A stretch of 64,000 nucleotides of DNA from Glossina fuscipes. Its lineage: Eukaryota; Arthropoda; Insecta; Diptera; Glossinidae. Of this stretch, positions 1 to 14,412 are shown one piece after another. The notes beneath the pieces are model-generated. The model was not told where the DNA came from. It worked only from the letters and a program-made list of their open reading frames with translations, and searched no databases. The position numbers and the translations under genes were made by a program. The DNA lies in assembly GCF_014805625.2 (NCBI RefSeq), contig NW_023998423.1:16800005-16864004 (forward strand), read 5' to 3'. Position 1 is the stretch's first letter; each line of letters opens with the position of its first letter.

Positions 1-1985
1 TCAAACGAAATGTGTCAAAATTTCCTGTTATTCCGACCATTAGTTTGCAAGTTATTTTAGTGAGGCTACCTTGCATGGCTTTCGCTGGTTGCTGTGCACT
101 AGGCTGCCTGCTGACTTGCCACTTTAGTAATGAATCGATGTTTTATTTCTTGCCACATATAGCATTTCATTTCGCCTAGACAGCATTAAAAGATGTGAAA
201 AAGCGCCAAACCGGGACCAAACCGACGCCATACAGCCGTCAGCAAGGTATTATCAAAAATGATAATGTCAAACGTGGCAGCCGCTTCGAACGGAGCTTTC
301 TCATGGACAAAAGTTCACACAAAACAGCAAATATATTGCCTTCTGATATCTTTAAAGTGTCATCTACGTCATGCACGTAGTCTTCCAATACTATTTTGTG
401 CACTTGATTCATGTTTTGCGGAACAACTACCGATTTTGAGCGACCAAAGCGTCAAACGTCAACGGGGTTCGTATGACTTTTTTTAAAATTGACAAACCAT
501 CCACAAATGTATCTTTTCGACAGATAGAAGTAGCCATAACACGTTCCGAATCAACAATTGTGAACGGCATTTGGTCTCACCAAAAAGCAGTAGGTAGTCA
601 ACAAACGAGATTCAGATTTTTACACTTCACAAAAACAGATATCAATAAAGCTACTGTAACTTGTGAACTAGTCACTCCCAATCTCATGGAATTTCAATAG
701 ATTTCATTTACAAACCAAGGCGTTGTCATATACATATCTTTATGTGCCAGATCGGAAACTTATTGAGTGATGTGTTATCATTTTTTTTTTATTTTATAAT
801 ACATACATTATATTTTTACATTATATTGATGGAATGTTTTATTTTTTTTTATTTTATCTATTATTTAATAATATTAAGAATCACATTCTTCCGCAATGAT
901 TATTAAAATGAGGTCATCGAAGACGAAGGAAGTGCATGCAATCTTTCTAATAAAATGTAATGACTTGCAATCATATTAGTTTTTATATGCAAAAGGAATG
1001 TAAAGCAAAAAAAAAAAAAAAAAAAAACGAAATATTTTTAAGTACTCGATGAATTGTACAGGCGAAGAATTCACTGTTTGCAAGCATCAAATCAAATGTA
1101 GAGGAGAAAATTTCATCGTTGCAAGCATCAAACAGAAATTAAAGGACAATAAAAAGGGAAAAGAAAAAGAAAATTGAATTCAAAGGAATTTCTAAAGCAG
1201 AAAAAGACGTTATTACTACTTCGTCAGCTAAGCCGATTATAGGCGCACTGAGCAAACTGAGCACACTGAGCTATAAGGAAAGGCAGAGCACTGTAGTTTA
1301 GGTCAAAAGGTTTATGATGTTGCTCTTATTATTAATGTGTTCAAGAAGCAAGTCAAGCAGTATTTGTAGTTTGACTTATCGATTTCAATAAAGAGTGAAT
1401 AAATGTTTCTGACTCAGTCATCTATTAGGTCGTCTTGTTAGCACGATAAGCAAAATAAAACAAAATAGTGCATATTAATATTGTATTTATACCATATTGT
1501 GATGTAAGGGAAAAATCTATGATGCCTAAATTTAAATTCGAAATTAATTAATTAATTAATGCCTTAGCGATGTCATAAGATGAAGTTTGTTGTCAGCGAT
1601 TAGTGCAGCGAACTTTCAACAACAAAATTTCCAGAGCGGAACCTAATAAAAAGTACTTTTGTTCCAATGAGTTTTTCAGCCTGCGAAACATTATTACCTT
1701 GATCGAAGCGATATTTTAAAATAGTGCACACGCGAAGTCTTTCACAGTTTTGCTTTCGGTCTAATTAACAAATGTCTTAACATTTTTAGTTTTTTAATTC
1801 TCTACACGCTCTCATCTCTCTCCCCTTTTACACGAGCTATAGGGTGGATTGTTATGAAAGCATCGTCAAAGTTACGCGGTTTTAAAAGCAAAATTTGCAC
1901 GAAATCTTTACAGATTTTTTATTTGACCCATCTGTTGTGAATAGTAAAGTTTACGATTTTAAGCAGCTTGTAACAAGGGACGTAA
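1..1985. other. Non-coding, AT-rich; no gene seen
   Basis: Frames of 60-75 codons at 195-700 show no recognisable domain. A 21-base poly-A lies at 1007-1027. No exon or RNA gene is supported. Confidence 0.6.
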
Positions 1986-2205
1986 TGGTATGGGGAAGGG
2001 TCGGACGAAATGTCCTATCATATCCTATGTGAATGCGAGGCCACCTGTAGAATCAGATGCCAAGTGTTTGGCGAGCAGTTTATAACGCCAGACAGAGCAC
2101 GGTGCTCCGCTCTGATGGGATTCATAAGACTTCTAAACCTGGAACATAGGCGCGTACAATAAATTGTTAAGGCCGCGGTATGGATTGCTCGCATAGTAAG
2201 ATCTT
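1986..2205 (+). mobile_element. LINE C-terminal fragment (CCHC-type end), copy 1
   Basis: An open plus frame of 58 codons (1986-2162) reads SDEMSYHILCECEATCRIRC, QVFGEQFITPDRARCSALMG, then FIRLLNLEHRRVQ and stop. The ILCECEA..C..FG pattern followed by a hydrophobic FI.LLNLE end is the C-terminus of jockey/R1/Loa-type LINE polyproteins, after the RNase H domain. Non-coding similarity to copy 2 continues past the stop to about 2205. Only the 3' end is present. It is the least damaged LINE end in the window, since the frame has no stop. Confidence 0.75.
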
Positions 2206-2955
2206 AAACCTGAAGGAGAACGGAATGATGTACAGTCAAACCTGTTTATAATCCGCTTTTGCGGTCGGTATTCGTCACTGTAAGTTAGTTAATCATTTAA
2301 ATTGTAATGATTAACTAAGAAAGTTAATAAATTATAAGTGATTTATGAAATGTTCCGAAAGGTCATATTTATATGTGAATTGAAAATTTGAAAAATATTT
2401 AATGGTTTTCAATTGCTACTATAGCGTCCTTTAGGTGTCATGACGCCCACGTTGTACTCTTTGCTGTCATATCCTATTATGAAGATCTGATTAAACTTGA
2501 CTAAGAAAGTCTAAATGTTCCTTAGATAGTTGGAGAAAATATTTGTAACTTTTTTTGGCGTCTTTCCTTGTTATTTTATTATATCATGATTGATTGGGAA
2601 AGTAAGGCTGCGGTTAAAGTATTGTTTTATAGGAAACATGAGTTTAGTAAACGTCTGATGTCCTTAACATTACGGGTGAAGATAGTGAGTGCAAGAAATA
2701 CTCAGGATTCGAAAAGGTCGACGTATTGAAGCGAATCGCCACATCAATGGCTATTCCTGTAGCATAGGATCGTATAACGTAAGTTAGCAGGAAAATGAAA
2801 AAGAATGCCTTAAAATCAAATAAATGCGATAATCATATGAAAAGTGTCGTATGCTCTGTTTACTATACCTTAGCTCTAATAGAATAGAATGGAATTTTTG
2901 AAACATCATTACAAAATATCAGACACAAGTTGACAAACTTATAGATAAACATGAC

Positions 2956-2999
<44 letters not shown>

Positions 3000-5900
3000 G
3001 ATAACATATAAAAACAACTTATGACTGACATCATATCAAATTAATGGCGATAAGTCATTCTAGAAAAATGCTTAATAAGAAGCATTCAACGGAGAAATCA
3101 CGTTATATCGATTAGATAAAATAAAATCAATGAAATGAACTGAGACATAAAATGATGAGAGGGAAAACACAAAAATATTGATTGATTTGTAGATAAACAC
3201 CAGAGGAAGGGGAGTTTAAACGATTTCAATTATTTTGTTTTAATAAAACAGAAAAATTAGTTTAAATCTACAATGAATTTCCATTCATTATATATATAAT
3301 AAACTAACAATTTAACAGAAAAGGTTAAACATTGAAGAAAGGAAATCGAGAGCAAAAGTGTATACATTTAAGTGGCATGATGTAAGCAAAACATTTATTA
3401 ATACTTTAAAATTGATTACGTGACTCAGAAATGCCAAAATATATGTATATGATATATGTATATATATATCAGCCTGAAAGTGATATGTTTTCAGTGGCAT
3501 ATATATGAGGTTGAATCATATTATCCCTTTCATTTTGTTCATTTGTGTGTGCTTAAATACGTTTTGAGGTTGAATAATCGCAAATCTGTTCCTCTATCCA
3601 TTTATACTTGCAACTTTCAGGGGCGCAACAAAACGCTCCAACTTCCATCTAACATTTACTTATAAATGTAAAAACTAAGTCCGAGATTGAATTATTATAG
3701 AAGCCTATCATAAGTATGGACTTGTAAGCAGGTTTGTTTTCTTCTTCTGCTGCCTTACAATTGACATTCTGGAGCTAATTGTATATCTGCGGAGAAGAAG
3801 TTTAGGTAATCTATTGGAACATGACTTCTGGTCTCTATAGTCATATCTCATTCAAGAGAGATGGTAGATTAACAATAGCCTATTCGATCGATAGTCATTG
3901 GAAAATCGATTGCTGCTTAGATCTTGATATTACCGGTATGAAGTAGTTTAGAGTATTCTAAATGTTAGTCTGGCCTTTAGTAATAGTTCTTCGAGAAGTT
4001 TCAGAGTGGCTGCCATTACATGCAAAGTTAGAGAAGTATCATACTAGACTGCGAAGAGCATGCATGGAGCATGCGAAAATATGTGGATATTCGTCTCAAA
4101 GGAAAGTAAAGGTTTTAGCAAAGCTTCCTCTCAACAAAAAGCAGTTTTACATATAGAGGTATCTTATTGAGTTATCGTTCTCGAAACTTAGAGGACAACT
4201 TATGTCTAGTCCGCGGGTGGCCAGTTTGCACCATGAAAGTACGCCAATCATTGCCCATTCGTTTTTCGCACGATGCTCGCTCGCATATATGTGAATGTAT
4301 ATTGGATCGAACTGGGCAAACGGTCTGGAGTCTTAGAAGGTAACATAGGACTAACCAAGGGAAGTAAAATCCCGCTGGTGGGCATGAAGAACGCATTGTT
4401 TGCTCTATATGTTGTCCGCCGGTTTACGCCGTAAAGGTAAGTCATTGTAGACATTATTGCCCACACGTGTTGCGCACGATACTGGTTTTCGCTAAGAAGA
4501 AGATTGGGAGAATAACATTGCTACAGGACTTTCCCTTTAATAGCATAAATATTTACATTGAATATATGCCAGATCTGTTTATATGAATATAGAGCTTCGA
4601 ACTTGTGGGTAGAGAGCGACAGCTGTAGCAGATTGTACGCAAATTTCTTTCCACCTTACAGGGCTGCATTTTGTTCCCGTTAAAAGTCCATGCAAATAAA
4701 ATTTGCTTACCTAACGACTCTTAATTAAATGTATTCAAGTATTCCGACCCCAAAACGGATTTTCTCATAATAATCTTTCGATCTTTTTTCATAAAAACAT
4801 TATACCATTCTTTCTCAAATCAAAGTCAATGGTATTATAGTTGACCTACTTTAAGAAAAGCGTTGATTTAAATTGAATGCACGTTAGTATTGCCATAGCA
4901 TTGCAATTCAAATCAAACGAAAGAGATTTAATACAATTTTTTCAAGGAAATTTAAAAAAAGAACACCACAGAACAATAAATAACAAATTTAATGTGGGCG
5001 TAAGCCAAAGTCTTTTTAAATAATTTTATAGGAAAACAAACTTTCTGAGCATAGAATTTGTTTACTAAAAATAGAAAAAAAAAAACAAATGTAATTTTAT
5101 TTTTTTTATTTTTTTTATTTATTTTTTTTTTTGTAAAGATACTCCACACCTATTACTTTGCAAAGTCGTTATTATGTGAAAATTGCTTTGAAATACCGAC
5201 AATCACACCTACAATGTTGATATTGTCTTCAAAGGCAAAACTTAAACGAGGAATCAAACGCTGTAAAATGTTGTTATTGTTATTTTTAAAATAAAAATAA
5301 ATTTCGATTTCACTTTAGTTAATGCTTTCAGCAATATTTTGGATTCCCATTAATTTTTATATGTATTTTAAACTTTGATTTAGTAATTATTACCTAAAGT
5401 CTTAATTCAAGTTTGAGTGATTGTGTGCTCGTAATTAAATGAAAACAATCCATTGAATTGATGTGCTGAAGTTTAAATAGCCTACGCTTTTTACTTACGG
5501 CTGGATCACACACTAACCAAAAGGCATACAAAATATTTTATTAAACACGCTTGTTGCTTAAGTCTTCTGTTTTTTTCATAATAATATCAGTTCGAGTGAT
5601 TGTTAACGTATTTATTTATTTTTTTTTCATTATTTTGTTGTCTTTTTTTATTTAGCAATCACCACATGTTATAAATTCTTTATCTAACTATCTATGTGCG
5701 GTATACATATATAGGGAAATAATTTGGTCTAAAAAGTATTGAGCTCAAGAATAAAAACAATTTAATTTATTCCCCCTCTGATCGACTTATGGTCGAATTA
5801 AGATATTTTGGTATGGAATAAATGATTGCGAATGTAATACTTAATCATGTTATGATATATTTTAGAATAATAATATGATAAAAAATATTGTTCGCACAAT

Positions 5901-8059
5901 AACATTGAACGAGATATTGGAAATGATTTATTCCCTAAGGCTATGTACGAATAGTTCGTTTATTATTAAAAAAATGTGATTACACAACTATAAACGCAAA
6001 CTTGTTCACATATCACAATATCTACGAAAACGAAAAAAAAGCTTTAAGTAAATTTTATATTCACCATCGAGAGATAAGCTGTACACTAATCCTTTCATTC
6101 CATATGTAACTATATATTATGTATAGAACTGTATATTATATATATACACTCTTAGGTAAACATAAATAATAAATAATATTTATGTATGTAATGAATATAT
6201 TTGCAGAAATATTTTATATATGTATTTACAACAAAATATTTATCAATATTTGTGGCCATCAGGCATCAAAGACGCTTTTTCGCAACATACAATACAGTTT
6301 TTTTCAAATTCTTTATTAGCGTGGAAAGACTTACGCGCATTCCAAACATAAAAGCAGATCGCAATTATGAATGTGCAAACGCTATAGACGGACGAACAAG
6401 TACGTACTAATATAACTGGATTACCCTCGCTAAGGTGGTGCAACTTTTGATATATACTAAGGCTATTGCGTTATGCGTGTGAAGAGACAACATATGTCGG
6501 AATGCAGGGAAAATCAATAAAATGCGTCGGTATATCACCGAATATATTATAGATATATGAAAAAATAATTACGTACATGTTTATGACCCACATATATAGA
6601 GATTTTTTATAAGGTTTATTAGAAGATATTGCGTTCACTTAGAAATGCTCAACGGTCCATATTTTTTCTTGCAAATTTCCCCTTTTCTGTTTAGTTATAT
6701 ATAATTTCTGCACAATTCGCTTCTGGCAATAAACATACTCGCAATAACTATAAAACTCGAGTGACATGCAAAAGTTTGAAAAGTGCATTATATATATGCA
6801 TATATATGTATAAATGTGTTTTTTTATATTCATTTTTATCGATTATATCGAGGTTATAGATTTCAGAAATTTGAGCTATTCATTAATTCGATTTATGTAA
6901 GCTTTAAGTATCGTTAAATGATTTCAATCGCCGTCCACTGACATATCATTTTTTAATTATTTTATTTTTCCCTTTGATTATTCACATTTTGTCTCAAGGC
7001 AATTACAGTTTCCTTATTTGTTATGTTCGTTGTGCTCTTAATTTATGACCGATATATATATTTACACAAAAATATTTAAAGTATAACGTACTTCTCTTGT
7101 TCTTGATTACATTCCTGATAGAACACAATTTTCGCCTGCACTGCTGATTTAATTGTATTTTATATATGAATTTGTCTGTAGGTCCAGCTATTGTTGAAAT
7201 TCTTAAAATCGGAAAGACTTGCGATAAAAAGACAAATTTTATTTTTAGCTATGCCTAAGAAAACCTCAAAATAGAAAACCGCAACAGCGCAAAAAAAAAA
7301 AAAAAAATCAAAATTTTGTTGTCAAAAGCTTGCTGTTGGTACGTAGCAGATATTGATTTGAAATCTAATAAAACCTTTCGATGAGAATAAATAAGGCTTA
7401 GTTAAAATAGATAGACGTAATAGATAGCACAGATATAACTTTCGTATAATATTCAGTTCTTTAACTATTACTTCGATTACTAATACTTACTACATTCTCT
7501 GGCGCTACCGCCTACAAGCATATCTAGTGGGACGTTTTGAGTATTTGTTAGGGAAAGCCTTACGTTTGATATAAGCTACACCTTCTTCTACACCTTTTTT
7601 TTATTATTATTATTATTATTACGTACTCCATTACTTGAGATCGCCAGTCCCATAAATTCGTTCTAAACTTCTATCACATGTATTGTTGTTGGTTTTTATT
7701 TATTTTTTTTTCTTCTTTTTATTAGTTCACTCATATCCTCAGCCAATTGTAATTCCGCTTTATTTAAAGTGTGCACATTTTTTGTTTGTTTGTTTTTTTT
7801 TTTTTTTGCTGTTTTCCATTTTAATGAATTTTTCATTTTGAGGTTTTCACTTGACTAATGAATATTTAAAAATTGTTGTGGTTTTGTCACTTTCAATTAA
7901 GATAAGTGTTTTAAAATTATTTAATCACGTTCAGAGAGACGTGTATAGCAACAGTCATCGATAAGTGCATATCAATGCTGATAATTTTTAGTAAATATTC
8001 TACTATGCCCATCTTTAGATAAGATTAGCATTTCGTTTCGTTCGGGAATAATGAAATCC
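2206..8059. other. Non-coding, AT-rich; no gene seen
   Basis: Holds the (TA)n at 2958-2990, many T/A runs and a (TTA)n at about 7603-7621. A slightly GC-richer patch at 4170-4490 has overlapping minus frames (4172-4396, 4248-4466) that match nothing I know. Confidence 0.6.
2958..2990. repeat. (TA)n microsatellite
   Basis: About 16 perfect TA units, followed by GTATGTATGG. Confidence 0.95.
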
Positions 8060-9160
8060 ATATAATAATGCTAACGGTAATTGTATTAGTAGTACTTACG
8101 TTAAATGTAATGATAATGCTAAGGTTCTCTCTCGTTAAGCAGAATGATAACATTAATCGTAATAATAACAGTAATGCTCAACCTAATGCTAATGTTGATG
8201 ATAACCATAAAGTTTGTACTAATGGCAAAGCAATTTTTTTTACTTATACTAATGCTAACTAACGCTTGTGATAATGCTTCGGTTAATTGTAATGATAATG
8301 CTAAGTTTATTAATAATCCTCATGTTAATGTAACTGCTAATTCCAATGCTGACGGTAACACAATGACGTGTGATGCTAATGGTAACCGAAAGCGGAAGTT
8401 AATGCTAGTGACGTTAACAATGAAGCGATGTTAACGCCAAAGGGCTTGTGACAAGCACTTATTCTTATATTTGTACAAATGCTAATATTAATAAAAATGC
8501 ATAAGCCAATGCTAAAGTTAACGGTATAACGGTGTGAATGGCAATAGTCACGCTGATGTTAGGGATAGCACTTATGCTTATACTACTTCTAAATGTAAAA
8601 TAAATGCGGTCAGTCGTACCGCTAACGGCAATATTGATACTACTTACTATTAAGGGTAACAGTGAGGATAATGATAATTCTAGCGCTAATGCATTATGCT
8701 AACTTAAAAATGGATGATGAATCGATAATGATAATCCAAATGCTAATGATAGCAATAGCGCTTGCGTTAATGCTAGGCCTAATGTTAATATTTATGTTAA
8801 CTACAAAAACAGTACTAGACTTTTATTACTGCCCGTGGTAATGATAAAACTTACGCTTATGTTAATGAGCATGAAAACGGCAACACAGTAATGTTAACGC
8901 TAAAGACAACACTAATAATTCGACTAAAGCTACACGTACTGCTAAATCTAATGCTAACTGGAAAAGTGTAAAATGGATGAGAATAGTTTTCACACTAATG
9001 CTAATGTTATTGTTAACGTAAACAGCATTGTTGATGCCAGTGCTAGCACTAATGCTAATGCTAAACATATGTTAAACATATTGCTCGTGCTAATTGAAAA
9101 ATGGATGAGGCTAACCCTACAGCTAATGTCCAATGCCAGCAATGTCAATAATTGAAGATC
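8060..9160. repeat. Degenerate hexamer field based on AATGCT / AATGAT
   Basis: For about 1.1 kb the plus strand repeatedly shows AATGCTAATG, AATGATAATGC, GCTAATGTTAA and AACGCTAA variants, with six-base rhythm but almost no perfect runs. Short frames over it encode Asn/Ala/Val-rich peptides such as NAQPNANVDDN on plus and LALDLAVRVALVELL on minus. These are products of the repeat rather than genes. It looks like an old minisatellite or expanded microsatellite decayed by point mutation. Confidence 0.75.
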
Positions 9161-10349
9161 TCTATTGAGATATAAGTATTTTTAAATTATTATTTGGATG
9201 ACGTAAGGCGGCGAATGGAAGGGAAATTAATAAAACAAAAATATTTGACTCAATCTTCTTTGTCTTTCTCTGACGCGAACAATATTCTGCGTAACAATTA
9301 AAAAGCAATAATGAACAAAGTAAAGTAATAAGAATAGCTTAACGAAAAAGAAAAATCAAAAAGAAATATTAAATGAAGAGAGAACAAAGCTAAACTTTAG
9401 ATTGATTAATGAATGTTTACGATTTTTCCAAGTATTTTTTTTTTTTTTTTGCGTGCAAAGTAGAAGACGATTCTTTACCTTCTTGGGCCTTCTTTACGAA
9501 ATTATTACAAATGTGATGAAAAGAAACGACAAATAACTATAATTATACGATCTAGAGAAGTGAAATTATGGAAAAGAATTCAAGAAGGCAGAGGTGTGAC
9601 ATGACTACCAAATAACGGTTAGATGTAAAGATGAAAAACAAATACAAAAGAATTGCGGTGTCTTGGCATTGAAAGAGTTGTTAATAAAAATAATTAAGTT
9701 GAATATACAAAGAAATAGAAAAACTATAGGATAGAATAACAAACAGAAGCATCGAAAGAAAGATACAAAAGTAAGCTCATCTTCTTTCATGCTTTCTGGT
9801 TAGCTAGCAATCAACCACTTTTATTATATCAAGTAGTCTAGAAAATATTAAGCCTTCAAAATGTCAAAGTTGACGTATTGAGTTAGAGTTCAATTCTACT
9901 TTCGTCAATGACTGGAGCTATTTTATATCTCACCTCCGGCACGTCTTGCTCCACCCATAAACAAGTCACACAATCTACACTAACCTCAGATCGTATCCTT
10001 ACCCTCCTATTTGTGCGTTATATGTTTTGCATCCCAAAGCTTTTTATTGACTGTGAACATGCTAATAGAGCGATGAGAATGACCTTTTAATTGAACTCTT
10101 AAGCCTTTTTTTGCCATTTGTTTCTTTGTGGTTCGTTGATAAGAATACTTTCAAACTTTTATTCTTTGATTTGTTTAGCAATTTAATACAACGGTGCTTG
10201 TGGGTGGAACAAGAGTCTATTTTCTAAGAGAATGTAATCATATTAATTACAAAAATGTTTTGTGAAGACGGTCGGAAAGATGGACAGACAGATTGACATG
10301 GCTTTGAATTTTACCATACTCTTAGGTGTTGATGCTTGAGGAATTTTAG
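9161..10349. other. Non-coding; no gene seen
   Basis: Only short frames (9605-9790 minus, 9908-10090 plus) with no recognisable content. Confidence 0.6.
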
Positions 10350-10830
10350 GTAAGATACAAGCTATCAACGTCAACATGGATTAAGTTTTTTTCGTTTACG
10401 GAGATCAGGGGCCCAACATCACACGAACAGATGTACGCCCTTGCTTCAATCAATTCAGAATGTCTTTTGAAGTCTAGACAGTATTTTTATATGTTGTACG
10501 AGATGTTTTAAACTAGTGTACGTTATCTTGCAGTGAAGGGTAAATACTTAAATTTCTAAAACAGTTAGATCACTAATACCTATAAGATACAACTTATCAC
10601 CGATAATATTTTATAAGCCTTCTTGTTGCTTTTCGGCTTTTGCAAGGATCAGAGGTGCAACAACGAACGTATAGATTAGCGCTCTTGCTTCAACTAATTC
10701 AGAATGAATGTTGAAGAGTAGAAGGTAATAATAAATTTTGTAAGACATGTATTAAGTAAGTATACGTTATCTTGCAGTGGAGGGTACAAACTTAAGTCAT
10801 TGAAACAGTTAGATAACTAATAGCTACTAG
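10350..10830. repeat. Direct tandem duplication, unit about 240 bases
   Basis: Two diverged copies follow head to tail. Shared landmarks are GATCAG at 10403 and 10647, and TACGTTATCTTGCAGTG at 10519 and 10763, both 244 bases apart. TAAGATACAA occurs at 10351 and 10583, so the left ends differ by an indel. CAGTTAGAT.ACTAATA closes both copies. No coding frame is shared. Confidence 0.8.
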
Positions 10831-11238
10831 TGGGTGGGAGAGCATTTAAATCTAAAGCTTTTATTTTCAAAAGATGAAAAAAAAAAAAACTTCAGGTGAA
10901 TGAATTTATTAAAAAATCAATGTAAAGAAAAAATAACCAAATCTCTCTGTACAGCTGACCTTGAAAGTTGTAAATTCGTTGTTTGGTTTAGTTATTTCGT
11001 GTTTCGCAAACATGAGAACGCACAACAACCTAGCAAAACCAAATTAGTTTTAGTTGAAAACTAAAAATAAAAATTAATTGCATATATATGCAGTGTACAT
11101 GAAAAAAAAAAAAAAAATCTGACACTTGGAAACTGAAACAGAAAAAACTAGCAATTATGTGAATGAATGACAAACAAAAGCGGCACAAATTAAGTTTATC
11201 TTGAAATTAGTAAACAGTAAACCCACACATAGATTGAA

Positions 11239-11307
11239 ACACACACACACATACACATACACACACACACACACGTACACACACACACACACGCATACAC
11301 ACACATA
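11239..11307. repeat. (CA)n microsatellite
   Basis: Interrupted CA run with ATAC and GTAC breaks. Confidence 0.92.
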
Positions 11308-11995
11308 GAAGAGCAAGTACACACGCCCGCTTACCTATACAGAGATAAACTAGATTCAAAAACTCTTGAATTAAGTTAAACAATAAAAGTATTAAGCGAG
11401 AAATAGTTTTTTGTTTTTGTTTTCATTTTTTTTTTTTACATCTATCCAACACGCAATTAAATCAAAGATACATATTAAAGAAAACTTTCTATAATTTCAT
11501 GAAAACACCTACACGCACTATAAAGCAAATTAAAAATTGTAATATATTTTTTTTTTTTTTTTAAACACAAATATTTCTATACTTAAAAAAAAAAAAAATC
11601 TAAATTGATTTTGAATTGTTTTTGAGTAAAAAGCATATAAAAAAAAAAAAATGTTTTTTCAACACACTTTTTTGTTTCTCTTCTCTTTTTTTTTTGTTTT
11701 TTTTTTGTTGTTTCTTTTGCGTATCGCTTTTTAGCCGACCACGTCTTAACTGATTTACTTGCAAACGTTAACTGTTGTGTTAACTCACCTGTCTCAACGT
11801 AAAGCGTACTCAATTCAAACTCGAGACTTTTGTTTTCCTATTAAGCAAAGCTTTACACTTTGCTTCTATAAAAAGTGAAGCTTTTTATGGGAATATAAAC
11901 AAAATTGTGATCTCACTCTCACATGATGTCATAGCCAGACGATTATTGATCATAAATTTTCGTCTTTACTTTGTTTAGTTGTGGTTTTTACTTAA

Positions 11996-12118
11996 TTCTC
12001 TCGCTCTTTCCTTTTCTCTCTCTCTTTCTCTCTCTCTCCCTCTCTCTCTATCTTTGTTTATATTTATTTGTATTATTCTTAGTTTCTTCTTTTTTTTTTT
12101 TTTTTTTTTTTTTTTTTC
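11996..12118. repeat. (CT)n tract plus poly-T
   Basis: CT-rich run at about 11996-12053, then 27 or so T residues ending near 12118. Frames over it encode only Leu/Ser or Phe (or Arg/Glu and Lys on minus). Confidence 0.9.
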
Positions 12119-14284
12119 TTTAAACTTCGTATGTTTACTATTGCAGTATTTTTTTAGTTCCATTTTTATGCTTTAATCTTTACAAGCATTCCCAAGCCTA
12201 AACAAATCAAAATATTTGTACGCTTTATAGAGTACTTTGGCCTCTTGTATTCGTATTTAACCTGCTTCCATGTAGATTTCGTATAAGCTAAACATTGTTG
12301 AAAATGTTTATTCATAATATTTCGGTTCTTCTTCTCTTAGAATAAATGAGGACCAACTAGCTTACCAAACTTCTATTACGTTTTATTTGTTCTATTTGTA
12401 CGTTGTTGTCAACATTCACGCTTGTTTTTTTACGCTTGTTTTTTTTTTTACGTAACGCGTCGGATATTTTTTCCTTACCATATTAATATAAAATAAATAA
12501 AAAATTGTTAAACGCAATGGGACACAAAAATATTTGGTGACTTATTTTCGCTGCAGCAGCGCAGAATTATTATCATTATCGCGAATCATTAGTAAGCGCA
12601 TTAAATATTCATTACCTAAGTTCTCATTGTTGAGTTTACGATTCTGATGCTAGAGTAAGAGCGCATTGTTTTTCTTGCTGAGCTTGTGGAATTGTAGCTT
12701 TAAGATTTTTCATATAATGATTTTTTTTTTTACTCTTGACAAACGTAAACAAGCCTTTCGAAGGAGTTTATATAAGTGGAAGCATGTTAAATGGTTTGGG
12801 GGTAACATAAGATGTAAGATATGAACCCTTCGTCAAATAAATCTTTGGGCTTAATAATGTGAACACGTCTTAATTGATGCAGAGAATTACTTACGCCAAT
12901 GGGTGCCTTTGCGTTAGTTAGTTATTTAAAAAAAATTCAAATAAACCAGTTTCGAAAAATAAATCTCGTCCATCCTGAAGCCCTCCGCCTTCTCCGTTCA
13001 GTAGAGAAGTCGGAAAGAAAATTTGTGCGAAAGCACTTCCTATCTCTCTCTCACTCTCTTTTTCTCTTTCCCTCTCTCTCTATCCTAGGTAGAACAAGAT
13101 AAGTGACGAAGTGCAATCGTTTTGCACTCGATTACGATTCGCTTTCTGACTCATAATTAAATTGAAAATTTCTGTATTCGGCAAGTTTTTTATTTGACTC
13201 CGTTGAAATGTATAGAGTATTTCTTCTAAATAGTCGATGCTGAGTTTTTTTATCTAAGATATTCTTCAAAGTTTTAGGTAAAATTATCCGTTATCACTAG
13301 CAGACGATTAAGACCGAGGGAAACAGAAGGAATTCGCGATTAAATCCTTTACGTAAATCCTTTCCGTGCGTGTAATGTAAATTGCACGTGCTTCAGCCTA
13401 ACAAAAGACAAGAATTGACCACACATTCAACCGCATTGCAACCAACATACAGTGATGTATCTGGACTGCTTTTGACACATATGACGAGGTGGCAGGCTAA
13501 GCGTTCGCGAAATAAACCGAAATGAATATTTTCGCCTAAACTTAAGACTATGAGAGTTTCACTATGCATTGATTTAACAGTTTATACTGGTCTTCAGTGC
13601 TCGCTAGCATAAAATTTTATTCTCAATGGTGTTTCTTTGAAACGAGTGGTAGTCTACGTCGTGGACGCTTTTTGCATCAGATCACGAAGTTTTCTTCTTT
13701 TGCATTGATGTATTTCATCGTTCGAACCGCTAAATGGGGACATTGTACAAGTATTGTAAATGGATAACAATTCAGAGTAGAAGAAATCTGGAAATTCGGC
13801 TTCAAATTATGTGTAAAAGATCTACAGGTTTGGTCTAGGTTTGCCAAAATGGCATTGCAAGCTAAGTACATTGCTAGAAATGGGAGGGATTCTCACGTTC
13901 GTCGGTCACACCGCAGACAGTTACTATAACTAGCACCTTCTAACGAAGAAAAAAATGAAGGCAGCTTAGTCTACCTATGGTCTCCGTTTGACCGTATTTT
14001 CCCTAGAGACCCCGACAGCACTTGAGAAAGATGTTTGTCAAAATCGCTCTGCTTAATTACATGAGAGATGACATATTTTGTACGTAAGTTATTTGAATAA
14101 CTTGGATCATACAAAGCAGGCATTATGATTTTTGCGGTAGCCTAATATTCTGTAAAACTGAAAGTCAGGATTGATTTTTTTACGAATTTTTGTTCTTTCG
14201 TTTTAAAGATTTTTTATTTTATACTTTCTTTTCTCATGATTTTACATTAATATGATTTCATTTCTTTTTTGTTTCTTCTTTTGA

Positions 14285-14347
14285 AACACATATATATGAT
14301 GTATATATATACATATATACATACATATATGCGCATAGTCATGTATA

Positions 14348-14399
<52 letters not shown>

Positions 14400-14412
14400 C
14401 ATAAATATATTT
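14285..14412. repeat. (TA)n-rich tract
   Basis: Long AT dinucleotide run (about 14353-14385) flanked by ATATACAT variants. Confidence 0.92.

Noticed and set aside
8068..8434. Asn/Ala/Met-rich frames
   Set aside because: Arise from the degenerate hexamer field, with similar artefacts on the minus strand (8862-9068).
11979..12176. Ser/Leu/Phe frame (plus) and Lys/Arg/Glu frame (minus)
   Set aside because: Both are translations of the CT tract and poly-T.
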